DNA of 64,000 nucleotides from Cytophagales bacterium (GTDB lineage: Bacteria; Bacteroidota; Bacteroidia; Cytophagales; Cyclobacteriaceae). Made by a program: the position numbers and the translations under genes. Positions 56,321-64,000 of the stretch are shown one piece after another; positions within the stretch are counted from its first letter, which is position 1; the number at the start of each line of letters is the position of its first letter. The DNA lies in the NCBI GenBank assembly GCA_017303805.1, contig JAFLBQ010000007.1, forward strand, positions 186,001-250,000, written 5' to 3'. Under the pieces are notes generated by a model. The model worked only from the letters and a program-made list of their open reading frames with translations, was not told the DNA's origin and made no database searches.

Positions 56321-57361
56321 TTACGCAGAAAGGGAATTCTTTTGACGTAAATCTTTGGCGCGCCCTTTCTTAAACACCTGGCGGCCCTTATTAATACCTT
56401 TTCGTAATTCCCGTTGGGCTTCTTCCGGTAAGGCAATTACTTCTGCGCAGGCGGTAGAGCAACAGCCGTGGTAATGTTGGGCGCACGCTTCGCATTGAAT
56501 AAACAACAAATGGCAGCCATCGTTTTTGCAATTGGTGTGGGTATCGCATGGCTTGCCACACTGGTGGCATTCACTAATAATCTCATCGCTTATGCGCTCG
56601 CCCAGGCGCTCGTCAAACACAAAGTTTTTACCTACAAACTTGTTTTCGAGGTTTTGGGTTTTTACATCCTGTGCATATTTGATTATGCCACCCTCTAATT
56701 GAAATACATTGCTAAACCCTACATGCTTAAACCAGGCACTCGCTTTCTCGCATCGGATACCCCCGGTGCAATACATGAGCAGGTTCTTATCTTTTTGATC
56801 TTTTAATAAATCTTCCACTACCTGCAGTTCTTCGCGAAAGGTATCTACATCGGGACAAATGGCATTTTTAAAATGCCCCACTTCGCTTTCGTAATGATTG
56901 CGCATATCTACGATAACGGTGTTGGGGTTATCGGCCAACTCATTAAATTCTTTTGCCGATACGTGTTTGCCTGAATTCGTTACATCAAAAGTTGCATCAT
57001 TAAGACCATCGGCAACAATTTTCTTGCGCACCAGAATCTTCAATTTAAAAAACGATTTACCGTTATCTTCCACCGCAAGGTTCAACCTAACTCCGTTCAA
57101 AAAGCTGATGCTGTATAGCTCGTTTTTAAAAGCTTCGAACTGGCTGGTTGGTATGCTTATTTGAGCGTTTATTCCCTCATGGGCTACATAAATGCGGCCT
57201 TGCACACCCAGTTGTTCAAATTGTTGGTACAGGTTATCCCTGAATTGAGCCGGATCGGCCAACTGATGGTATTTGTAGAACGAAATAGTAGTGCGCACCT
57301 CCTGACTTGCGCGCAGTTGTTGCTTTAAAATTTTGCCATTAACTCGATTGAAAAGGGCCAT
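56321..57361 (-). CDS. trhO: tRNA uridine(34) hydroxylase TrhO (rhodanese-like)
   Basis: The product has 346 residues from ATG 57361 (MALFNRVNGKILKQQLRAS); an upstream TTG is less likely. It consists of an N-terminal ferredoxin-like domain (about 1-115), a rhodanese domain (about 125-230) with Cys198 in YCTGGIRCEKA, and a cysteine-rich C-terminal domain (CHQCGKPCDTHTNC and later cysteines) that should bind zinc. The YceA/TrhO family hydroxylates uridine 34 of tRNA in an oxygen-dependent way. Length matches the family. Confidence 0.93.
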   Translation of the reverse strand: MALFNRVNGKILKQQLRASQEVRTTISFYKYHQLADPAQFRDNLYQQFEQLGVQGRIYVAHEGINAQISIPTSQFEAFKNELYSISFLNGVRLNLAVEDNGKSFFKLKILVRKKIVADGLNDATFDVTNSGKHVSAKEFNELADNPNTVIVDMRNHYESEVGHFKNAICPDVDTFREELQVVEDLLKDQKDKNLLMYCTGGIRCEKASAWFKHVGFSNVFQLEGGIIKYAQDVKTQNLENKFVGKNFVFDERLGERISDEIISECHQCGKPCDTHTNCKNDGCHLLFIQCEACAQHYHGCCSTACAEVIALPEEAQRELRKGINKGRQVFKKGRAKDLRQKNSLSA

Positions 57362-57400
57362 TTTGCTTGAATTAACAAGCAAAGGTAGCAAAAAAATGAG

Positions 57401-58021
57401 TTACCGGCTGCCCACGGTAAGCTGCCCCTTCAGTAGTTTGTTGTATTCTTCGCACGTAAGCGCTCCGGTGTGGTTGCAGTAAGCGCAAGTTTTATAAGTT
57501 TCGCCCAGGTAGGTCTTTTTTATTACCACGGTAGAGCCGTTGCATACCGGGCACACTACTTTTCCGGTAGGGCCGCAATCAATTTCAAAGTCTTTAGAGA
57601 GTAATTGGGCTGCCTGTTGCACTTCCACTTGCTTCTCTTTAAGCAACTCTACTTCGGCTTTTGCTTTAAGGTCAATGGCTTCTTGCGAGAATTGGCCGGC
57701 TGTACCTTTTAGCTGAATGTATTTATTGAGCCAGTCAACACTTTGTTTGTATTTGGCCAGGTAGTAAGAATTTTTGCCCAGGTAAAAAGTAAGATCGGAG
57801 GGTACGCTGCGTACGGTTTTGAGAATGGAAATAATTTTTGCTTCTGCTGCGGCATAGTTTTGTTGATTGATCAGCAGCGCGACCGAATCAATCTGCCGGT
57901 CGGTCTGCATTTGGCGATTGGCCTGGCGCTGCATTTCTGCTTCACGGATTTTATCCTGCTGCGTTTGTGCATGCACACCCACGGTTATCAATAATGCCAA
58001 TATCCACATGCTCCACTTCAT
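57401..58021 (-). CDS. Secreted protein with Cys4 DnaJ-like zinc motif
   Basis: The product has 206 residues from ATG 58021, which is one base after the ACMSD stop. It has a signal peptide ending GVHAQ, a helical tetratricopeptide-like middle (about 45-150), and a C-terminal CPVCNGS...CAYCNHTG pair of CxxC motifs spaced about 16 residues apart. This resembles one half of the DnaJ zinc-finger domain. Such motifs are uncommon outside the cytoplasm. No function is known. It may be co-transcribed with the decarboxylase gene upstream. Confidence 0.72.
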   Translation of the reverse strand: MKWSMWILALLITVGVHAQTQQDKIREAEMQRQANRQMQTDRQIDSVALLINQQNYAAAEAKIISILKTVRSVPSDLTFYLGKNSYYLAKYKQSVDWLNKYIQLKGTAGQFSQEAIDLKAKAEVELLKEKQVEVQQAAQLLSKDFEIDCGPTGKVVCPVCNGSTVVIKKTYLGETYKTCAYCNHTGALTCEEYNKLLKGQLTVGSR

Positions 58022-58022
58022 A

Positions 58023-59033
58023 TTACTTCTCAAATTGTTCTTTTGTTAGTTGCAGCCACTCTGCGGCAGCATTGCAATAAATATCTTCTTTTACATTTGG
58101 CGGCAGGTGCATGTCTTCAATAAACCTGCCAATCTCCAAATCGCCCAGCGGAAACGGATAATCGGACCCCAACATAACGCGCTTGCTGCCCTGCAATTTT
58201 AAGACATATTCCAATAACAATGGATCGTGCGTAACACTATCTATCCAAAATTTGCCGAGGTAACTTTTCGGGTTAACCGGATTATCGATGGCCACCAGAT
58301 CGGGCCGGCAATCGAAGCCATGCTGGATGCGCCCCAAGGTTGGCAAAAATGAACCTCCGGCATGGGCAAACATTACCCGCAAGTGGGGCAAGCGTTCGAA
58401 AATGCCCCCGAAAATAAGTGAGCATACAGCCCGTGCTGTTTCTGCGGGCATGCCCACCAGCCAGGGCAACCAATAACGCTGCATTTGTTTTTCGCCCATC
58501 ATATTCCACGGATGCACCATAACCGCCAGGCCTAATGTGGCGCACGCTTCAAAAATGGAATAGAATTTCGATTCGCTCAGGTTTTCGTCATTGATGTTAG
58601 AGCCAATCTGAATACCTGCAAGGCCCTCTTTTTTAATGCGGTGTAATTCTTCAATGGCCAGGTCTGCATCTTGCATGGGCACGGTGCCCAGCCCCACATA
58701 ATTCTTCGGAAAGGTTTTAACCAGGTCAACCAGATGGTCGTTAAGAAACCGCGAAAGATCGAGACAATCCAACGGCTTGGCCCAGTAGGAGAACATGACG
58801 GGGATGGTGCAAACCACTTGCACTTTAGTGTTAAAGTGTTCGTATTCTTCAATCCGCACACGGGCATCCCAGCAATTTTCTTTTATCTCGCGAAAGAACT
58901 GGTTGCCACGCATCATTTTGGCAAAGCCTTTTTTATGATGCTGCAGGTAGATGAAATCGCCATAGCCAAACTTCTCGCTCCAGTTGGGCATTTTCTTGGG
59001 AAGAATGTGCGTATGGGCATCTATTTTAAGCAT
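58023..59033 (-). CDS. 2-amino-3-carboxymuconate-6-semialdehyde decarboxylase (ACMSD-like)
   Basis: The 336-residue amidohydrolase-fold protein closely follows human ACMSD as I remember it. It matches HILPKKMPNWSEKFGYG, KENCWDARVRI, VPVMFSYWAKP, YWLPWLVGMPAET and DNPVNPKSYLG. Zinc ligands are His7, His9, His174 and Asp291, the last two at the same numbers as in the human enzyme; His224 is the catalytic histidine. ACMSD decarboxylates the ring-cleavage product of the kynurenine pathway, diverting it from quinolinate. No kynurenine genes are nearby. It lies 26 bases downstream of the mutarotase gene. Confidence 0.9.
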   Translation of the reverse strand: MLKIDAHTHILPKKMPNWSEKFGYGDFIYLQHHKKGFAKMMRGNQFFREIKENCWDARVRIEEYEHFNTKVQVVCTIPVMFSYWAKPLDCLDLSRFLNDHLVDLVKTFPKNYVGLGTVPMQDADLAIEELHRIKKEGLAGIQIGSNINDENLSESKFYSIFEACATLGLAVMVHPWNMMGEKQMQRYWLPWLVGMPAETARAVCSLIFGGIFERLPHLRVMFAHAGGSFLPTLGRIQHGFDCRPDLVAIDNPVNPKSYLGKFWIDSVTHDPLLLEYVLKLQGSKRVMLGSDYPFPLGDLEIGRFIEDMHLPPNVKEDIYCNAAAEWLQLTKEQFEK

Positions 59034-59059
59034 CTCTTTCTAAGGAATGTGGCCGCAAG

Positions 59060-59389
59060 TTACAACTCAAAAATCTTATCCATCAACTTCCACTTTTCTC
59101 CGGGTTGCGAGCCGGGCAGCGCTTGCTGGTACTTCCACATTAATTCTTCCCATTGCTCAACGATAGGGTTGGCGGCATCTGATTTTGATTTCGCATCAAA
59201 GGAAAAATTATCAGTAGTTTCCATAACCATAAACAGCCGGTTGCCGGTGCGATAAATTTGCATGGAAATAATGCCTGCACTTTTTATGCTGGCCTCAATT
59301 TCGGGCCAGATTTTTTTATGATGCGTTTCATATTCGGCTATTAACTCAGCCACGGGTTTTAAATCAAGTGCCAGGCAGAAACGCTTCAT
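59060..59389 (-). CDS. L-rhamnose/L-fucose mutarotase
   Basis: The 109-residue protein belongs to the RhaM fold (alpha+beta barrel dimer). Catalytic His23/His24 lie in YETHHKKIWPEI, and WEELMWKYQQALPGSQPGEKW is a family signature. It interconverts anomers of a 6-deoxysugar. The adjacent FucP and fucose dehydrogenase genes favour L-fucose as substrate. Its ATG overlaps the fucP stop by four bases (ATGA). Confidence 0.88.
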   Translation of the reverse strand: MKRFCLALDLKPVAELIAEYETHHKKIWPEIEASIKSAGIISMQIYRTGNRLFMVMETTDNFSFDAKSKSDAANPIVEQWEELMWKYQQALPGSQPGEKWKLMDKIFEL

Positions 59390-60708
59390 GCAGCTACAGG
59401 TTTAACCTGATATCCGCGCCAGCCATACCAGGCAATTACAACAAAAGCTGCAAATGGAATGATGAGTGCATTCTCTATTCCATACAGTGAAATCAGGCCG
59501 GTGAGAGGTGGCAACACGGCACCACCGGCAATAGCCATAATAACCAGGCCCGAGCCCAATTTTACTTGTGCGCCAAGTTCTTTAATAGATAGCGCGAAGA
59601 TGGTAGGAAACATAATGGACATAAAAAAGTAAGTGGCGCTGATGGCCGCCACCGCGGTGAGGCCTGTTGTAATCCATCCGGTAACCATCAGCACAGCGCT
59701 AATGCAGGCATAAATGGTTAAGAGCCGGTTCGAAGCTATTTTGGTAAGCAACCAGCTTCCTGCAAACCGACCAACCATAAATAACACAAATCCAAACGAG
59801 GCATGGAAGCTGGCAATTTGCGTAGGCGATGCCGATTCGGTTATGCGGTATAGCCACTGCACTATTTCAAAATGATTTTCTTTTGCGTAATGCAATTTAA
59901 GATCAACAAAATAACCCCACAGCGATGCTTGTGCACCTACATAAAGAAACTGAGCAATAACGCCAAACATCAGATGCCGGTGCCGGGTAATTCCTTTAAA
60001 CGAGGCATTCTTTTCTGCGTGCGAGGAAATTTCGGGCATGCGGATAAAAGCAAATAAGATGGCTACCACAACTACCACCACAGCAATTACAAGGTAAGGA
60101 GTTTGTACAGCTTGCGCTTCTGCGATGCGAATGGCGTCCGCCTCGGCTGCAGGTAATGCCGCTAACGACTCAGTGCTATGCTCGGTATCAGAGAAGATAA
60201 ATAACCCACCTACTACGGGGCCCATAATGGCTCCTAGTCCGTTGAATGATTGCGAGAAGTTAATCCGGCTATCGGCCGATTGCGGGTTGCCCAATACGGT
60301 TACATACGGATTGGCGGCAGTTTCCAGAAAGGCCAGCCCGCAAGCAATTATAAAAAGTGCAAACAAGAAAAAACTATACACGCGCACCTGTGCTGCTGGA
60401 AAGAAAAGCAAGGCGCCTAATGCAAATAGTGCGAGGCCGATTAAAATTCCTTTTTTATAGCCAACACGGTTCATTAAAAAGGCGGCCGGCAGTGCCATTA
60501 CAAAATAGCCTATGTAAAAGGCAGAATCTACAATGCCGGCTTGCGCGCGATTTAAATTCAACGCAATCTGAAATTGTTTGATGAGTGTTCCGTTTAAACT
60601 GTTGGCAATTCCCCAAAGAAAAAATAAACTGGTAACAAGTATAAAGGGAAGCAGATAGGATTGGGAAGAATGAGGCTTTAGGTTGTGCGGACTATTGGGT
60701 AATGCCAT
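59386..60708 (-). CDS. fucP: L-fucose:H+ symporter
   Basis: The product has 440 residues from ATG 60708 (MALPNSPHNLKPHSSQS), which is four bases after the preceding stop; a longer in-frame start would overlap it. The protein has 12 transmembrane helices of the MFS FucP branch. Typical segments are LFFLWGIANSLNGTLIKQFQ, GAILFFPAAQ-like ALLFFPAAQVRVYSFFLFAL and FLETAANPYVTVLGNP. It imports L-fucose, and possibly other sugars, with protons. It is in the middle of the fucose operon. Confidence 0.92.
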   Translation of the reverse strand: MALPNSPHNLKPHSSQSYLLPFILVTSLFFLWGIANSLNGTLIKQFQIALNLNRAQAGIVDSAFYIGYFVMALPAAFLMNRVGYKKGILIGLALFALGALLFFPAAQVRVYSFFLFALFIIACGLAFLETAANPYVTVLGNPQSADSRINFSQSFNGLGAIMGPVVGGLFIFSDTEHSTESLAALPAAEADAIRIAEAQAVQTPYLVIAVVVVVVAILFAFIRMPEISSHAEKNASFKGITRHRHLMFGVIAQFLYVGAQASLWGYFVDLKLHYAKENHFEIVQWLYRITESASPTQIASFHASFGFVLFMVGRFAGSWLLTKIASNRLLTIYACISAVLMVTGWITTGLTAVAAISATYFFMSIMFPTIFALSIKELGAQVKLGSGLVIMAIAGGAVLPPLTGLISLYGIENALIIPFAAFVVIAWYGWRGYQVKPVAA

Positions 60709-60712
60709 AGAC

Positions 60713-61483
60713 TTAACTGATTGAACGATCGAGGTGAGTATAACCACCATCTACAAATATCCATTGGCCGGTAGTGTGGCTGCTGCGGTCGCTTATTAAA
60801 AAGGCTACTGCGTTCGCAATTTCATCGGGTTTGGTTAGGCGATGTTCTAATGGAATCTTTTTTGAAACCTGTCGTAGTTTTTCTTGCGGGTCAGAAAATC
60901 CTTTCAGCCACGATTCATAAAGAGGTGTAGATACTTCGGCTGGGATTACTGCATTCACGCGCATGGCATAGGGGAGTAGTTCAATAGCCCATTCGCGGGT
61001 AAGTGCCAGTATTGCACCTTTTGCGGCCACATAGCCGGAGCTTCCTCCTTGTCCGGTAACGGAAGTTTTAGACCCGATGTTAACAATGGTACCGCGTCTT
61101 TCTTTAAGATGCGGCAAGCAATAATGCGTCATAAAATAGTAATGCCCCACATTATTATTGATCGATGCAATAAATTGTTCCGGGGTGCCTTTCTCGAGGC
61201 CGATTTTATCGTTAACCCCCGCATTGTTAACCAGCGCATCTATCTGGCCAAACTCCGCAACTATATCGGCTACTACTTGCTGGCATGCTTCGGCTGTGCC
61301 CAGGTCGGCTGTAAAATAATAGCCTTTGGCGTTCCTGTCAGGCAGGGTTTTATTGGGTAAGGTTAATTTGTCAACAATGGCCACGCGGGCGCCTTCTTCG
61401 GTAAGCAACTCTACTATTGCTTTGCCAATTCCCCGCGCGCCCCCGGTTACAATAACCGTTTTATTCTTCAGATGCAGATCCAT
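60713..61483 (-). CDS. SDR oxidoreductase, probable L-fucose dehydrogenase
   Basis: The 256-residue short-chain dehydrogenase has the NAD(P) loop TGGARGIGKAI (residues 13-23), catalytic Ser138, Tyr151 and Lys155 in the SGYVAAKG region, and the NNAG motif. The segment INNNVGHYYFMTHYCLPHLK resembles the branch that oxidises L-fucose to L-fucono-1,5-lactone. The neighbouring lactonase and FucP genes support this. The cofactor preference is not clear from the acidic or basic residue after strand 2 (VDKLTLP has Asp, suggesting NAD). Confidence 0.82.
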   Translation of the reverse strand: MDLHLKNKTVIVTGGARGIGKAIVELLTEEGARVAIVDKLTLPNKTLPDRNAKGYYFTADLGTAEACQQVVADIVAEFGQIDALVNNAGVNDKIGLEKGTPEQFIASINNNVGHYYFMTHYCLPHLKERRGTIVNIGSKTSVTGQGGSSGYVAAKGAILALTREWAIELLPYAMRVNAVIPAEVSTPLYESWLKGFSDPQEKLRQVSKKIPLEHRLTKPDEIANAVAFLISDRSSHTTGQWIFVDGGYTHLDRSIS

Positions 61484-61485
61484 TG

Positions 61486-62307
61486 CTAAAGATTATAAAA
61501 TCTTATTGCATTTGCACCCATAATATTTTGTTTTTCTGTTTCTGAAAAGGGCTGAATGAAATCTTCAAGTACCTGCAATTGCTGCTGATAACTGGCTGCG
61601 AGCAAACACACCGGCCAATCCGAACCAAACATTACCCGATTGGTGCCAAATTCATTTATCACGGTTTCCAGGTAAGGTGTAAAGCCGGCTGGCGTCCAGT
61701 GGTGCCAGTCGGCTTCGGTTACAAGCCCCGATAGCTTGCAATAGATATGTGGGTTTTGCGCAACGGTTTTAATAAAGTGCGTCCATTCGGTGCGATCTTT
61801 TCCGATAGCAGGCTTGGCCAGATGATCAATTACCAGTTTTTGATCGGGCAAATGGTTGATGAGCTCAATAGTTGCATTGAGTTGATGCGCTTTAATCAAT
61901 ATGTCGTACGTAAAATTATAAGCCGCCAAGGTTTTCACTCCATCGATAAACGCGTTGTTACGGAAGAAAGCTTCAGGCTCGGCTTGTAAAACATGCCGAA
62001 AGCCCTTTACAATGGGTTTATGTTTATAATGTTGTAGTTTTTCGGGCAGGCCAGGGGCGCATAAATCAACCCAACCAACAACCCCCCGAATTATTGCATT
62101 GCGTTCGGCAAGCTGAATCAAAAAATCGGTTTCGTCCATGGACTGATCGGCTTGAACGGCAACGCATCCTTGAAACTTATGTTGGGCTAGCAGCGGAGCC
62201 AGATCTTCGGGTATAAAATTACGTTGAATCGCGCGCATGGCATCCGTTATCCAGCCATCGCGTTGTGCATTGTAAATCCAAAAGTGCTGGTGCGAATCGA
62301 TGCGCAT
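61486..62307 (-). CDS. L-fuconolactonase (amidohydrolase superfamily)
   Basis: The 273-residue protein has DSHQHFW (His6, His8) at the N-terminus, LVIDHLAKP, and FGSDWPVC with the conserved Asp. This matches the COG3618 lactonases that open L-fucono-1,5-lactone and related aldonolactones. Two bases separate its end from the start of the dehydrogenase gene. Within the pathway it would follow that dehydrogenase, giving L-fuconate. Confidence 0.86.
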   Translation of the reverse strand: MRIDSHQHFWIYNAQRDGWITDAMRAIQRNFIPEDLAPLLAQHKFQGCVAVQADQSMDETDFLIQLAERNAIIRGVVGWVDLCAPGLPEKLQHYKHKPIVKGFRHVLQAEPEAFFRNNAFIDGVKTLAAYNFTYDILIKAHQLNATIELINHLPDQKLVIDHLAKPAIGKDRTEWTHFIKTVAQNPHIYCKLSGLVTEADWHHWTPAGFTPYLETVINEFGTNRVMFGSDWPVCLLAASYQQQLQVLEDFIQPFSETEKQNIMGANAIRFYNL

Positions 62308-62311
62308 GCAG

Positions 62312-63163
62312 TTAATCTAAAGTGCTTACAACCTGACGTTGTTCACCCAAGCCTTCAATACCTAATTCAACAACATCGCCCGGCTTGAGATAAACCGGAG
62401 GATTAAACCCATGGCCTACACCCGAAGGTGTTCCGGTAGAAATTACATCGCCAGGCAGCAGCGTCATAAACTGACTTATATAACTAACCAAAAAAGGAAT
62501 TTCAAAGATCATGTCATCGGTATTATTATCCTGCATCATGTTGCCATTTACTTTCAACCACATGTGCAGATTGTTAAAGTCAGCTATTTCATCTTTGGTT
62601 ACCAGGTAGGGGCCCAGTGGTGCAAACGTATCGCAACCTTTTCCTTTCGTCCACTGGCCGTTGCGCTCTAATTGAAACTCTCGTTCACTGTAATCGTTGT
62701 GCAGGCAATACCCGGCAACGTATTCCATTGCATTTTTTTCTTCCACGTAGGTTGCCTTCTTACCAATTACAAAAGCTAACTCTACTTCCCAGTCGGTTTT
62801 TTTGCTGTTGCGCGGCAAGGTTACACCATCGTTAGGGCCGGTAAGCGCGCTTGTTGATTTGAAAAAGATAATCGGCTCGCTGGGCAACGGCATTTTTGAT
62901 TCGAATGCGTGCTTCGTATAATTTAACCCTACACAAATCATTTTTGATGGGCGTGCAATACAGGCACCCAATCGCGTGTTGCTGCTGATTTCGGGCAATT
63001 GGTTCTTATTGGTTTCGAACCATGCAGCCAGGCGTGCAAGGCCCCCGGTTTCAAAAAATGTTTCGTCATAGTCTTGCCCAAAACCAGAGGCATCTAACAA
63101 TTTAGTGCCATTAACAATTCCTGGTTTCTCTTTTCCGGCAGGTCCAAATCGAAATAGTTTCAT
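62312..63163 (-). CDS. FAH-family hydrolase, probable 2,4-diketo-3-deoxy-L-fuconate hydrolase
   Basis: The 283-residue fumarylacetoacetate-hydrolase-fold protein has metal ligands in DWEVELAFVIGKKA (two Glu) and the later Asp-containing segment. It has LNYTKHAFESKMPLPSEPIIFFK and TGTPSGVGHGFNPPVYLKPGD as family blocks. In the fucose oxidation pathway such an enzyme splits 2,4-diketo-3-deoxy-L-fuconate to pyruvate and lactate. It lies four bases upstream of the lactonase gene. The exact substrate is inferred from the cluster. Confidence 0.85.
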   Translation of the reverse strand: MKLFRFGPAGKEKPGIVNGTKLLDASGFGQDYDETFFETGGLARLAAWFETNKNQLPEISSNTRLGACIARPSKMICVGLNYTKHAFESKMPLPSEPIIFFKSTSALTGPNDGVTLPRNSKKTDWEVELAFVIGKKATYVEEKNAMEYVAGYCLHNDYSEREFQLERNGQWTKGKGCDTFAPLGPYLVTKDEIADFNNLHMWLKVNGNMMQDNNTDDMIFEIPFLVSYISQFMTLLPGDVISTGTPSGVGHGFNPPVYLKPGDVVELGIEGLGEQRQVVSTLD

Positions 63164-63262
63164 GCGTTTATAGTTTTTGTTGAAGGTTAGATGGAATGGC
63201 CACGATACTTATATCTTTTGGTACAGAAGCTACCGGTCATTTTATAGAGATGTTAAATTAAG

Positions 63263-64000
63263 TCAGGTGTTAAGCGTGAGAAAACCACCGTCAATCGGGT
63301 AATCGGTACCGGTAATAAATGCTGCTTCGTCCGAACACAAATACACTACCAGGCTGGCAATCTCTTCGGGGGTTGCCATGCGCCCAACTGGTTGGGTTTT
63401 GGAGAGTTTCTCAAACATTTCTTTTTCCTTTCCGGGATAGTTTGCTTTTAAGAAACCATCTACAAAAGGAGTATGAACACGCCCGGGCGAAATACTATTG
63501 CACCGGATGCCATCCTGCACATAATCTTTTGCAACGGAAAGGGTCATGGTTGCCACGGCCCCCTTCGTCATGGAGTAAGCAAACCGATCGCTGATGCCCA
63601 CCCAGGCCGCAACCGAGGCCAGGTTAATGATAACACCACTACGTTGTTGTTTCATGCTGGGTAGTACGGCATACATCGCATTGTAAACACCTTTCACATT
63701 TACCTGAAAGAGTTTTTCAAAGTCGTGTTCGGTGGTTGTTTCCAGTTTGCCTATGTGCGCAATACCGGCACTGTTAACCAGTATATCGATTCGTTTGTGG
63801 GCTTCAATTACTTGCGTGGCAACCTGAACACACGCTTGTTGATTGCTTACGTTGCAGCCAACAGCAAAGCCTTTGCCGGGTTGCTTGTTTATTTCGGTAG
63901 CCACCTGCTGTGCAGCATCGGCATTCAGATCAAGCACATACACTACGGCACCCTGTGTGGCTAGTTGAAGTGCAATGGCGCGTCCAATTCCGCTGCCGCC
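63263..64000 (-). CDS. SDR oxidoreductase, probable 2-keto-3-deoxy-L-fuconate dehydrogenase (5' end outside window)
   Basis: The frame is open to the window end, with GGSGIGRAIALQLA in the last bases, so the cofactor loop is just inside and the first residues are beyond it. Visible marks are VLDLN (Asp favouring NAD), VNSAGIAHIG, LASVAAWVG, the Tyr-x-x-x-Lys of YSMTKGA and the C-terminal TGTDYPIDGGFLTLN. In the known pathway this enzyme oxidises 2-keto-3-deoxy-L-fuconate to the 2,4-diketo compound split by the FAH-type protein, whose gene is 99 bases downstream. Confidence 0.85.
   Translation of the reverse strand, partial: GGSGIGRAIALQLATQGAVVYVLDLNADAAQQVATEINKQPGKGFAVGCNVSNQQACVQVATQVIEAHKRIDILVNSAGIAHIGKLETTTEHDFEKLFQVNVKGVYNAMYAVLPSMKQQRSGVIINLASVAAWVGISDRFAYSMTKGAVATMTLSVAKDYVQDGIRCNSISPGRVHTPFVDGFLKANYPGKEKEMFEKLSKTQPVGRMATPEEIASLVVYLCSDEAAFITGTDYPIDGGFLTLNT

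Overview
This 64 kb window looks like ordinary chromosome from a member of the Bacteroidota, most likely Cytophagales-like. The evidence is a gliding-motility gldC gene, an ftsX-DUF3098-uppP-truB-ribF operon, a class III PPK2 close to the Cytophaga enzyme as I remember it, several TAnnTTTG-type -7 promoter boxes, a TonB-dependent receptor with a carboxypeptidase-like N-terminal domain, and a methionine synthase split over two genes. I see no tRNA, rRNA, insertion sequence, prophage or CRISPR array, and no clear pseudogene. Coding density is high and no gap without a gene exceeds about 300 bases.

Layout. 1-4.2 kb: an unrecognised conserved gene cut by the window edge, an alanine:cation symporter, and an arginase-family hydrolase overlapping a SixA-type phosphatase. 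4.4-10.5 kb: topA, a Bcr/CflA exporter, a SatD-DUF3307 pair behind a palindrome-rich operator, and a small lipoprotein. 10.7-16.8 kb: an S9 peptidase, a sirtuin, a DUF1080 lipoprotein, a HipA-like kinase with DUF3037, and two tandem SnoaL-like paralogues. Three intergenic elements of degenerate CCAGTAACCAGCAACC-like repeats lie here. 16.9-24.5 kb: ppk2, an LRR protein, gyrB, ppk1 and ppx. 24.5-29.5 kb: a SAM-I riboswitch controlling split metH and metF. 29.5-34 kb: a GDSL lipoprotein and a TonB receptor. 34-39.4 kb: gldC, scoB, scoA, and ribF-truB-uppP-DUF3098-ftsX. 39.4-44.7 kb: an ECF sigma factor with its putative anti-sigma factor, DUF2147, the membrane pyrophosphatase hppA, and a thioesterase pair. 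44.8-49.7 kb: thrABC behind a candidate Thr/Ile-rich leader peptide. 49.7-58 kb: pcm, a tight lipoprotein/beta-barrel/TPR-CHAT operon, an M23 peptidase, mog, trhO and a secreted Cys4 protein. 58-64 kb: an ACMSD-type decarboxylase and an L-fucose oxidation cluster.

How the genes work together. ppk2, ppk1, ppx and hppA give a polyphosphate/pyrophosphate energy theme. The methionine and threonine operons each carry a recognisable cis-regulatory leader. The last 5 kb encode uptake (FucP), mutarotation, a fucose dehydrogenase, a lactonase, a 2-keto-3-deoxyfuconate dehydrogenase and an FAH-type hydrolase. That is a non-phosphorylative L-fucose route to pyruvate and lactate, with the dehydratase probably just outside the window.

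The most novel-looking elements are the secreted TPR-CHAT operon, the SatD/DUF3307 operator, the thr leader, the riboswitch expression platform and the CCAG/TGG intergenic repeats. All functional names rest on motif recognition by eye; no database search was run.
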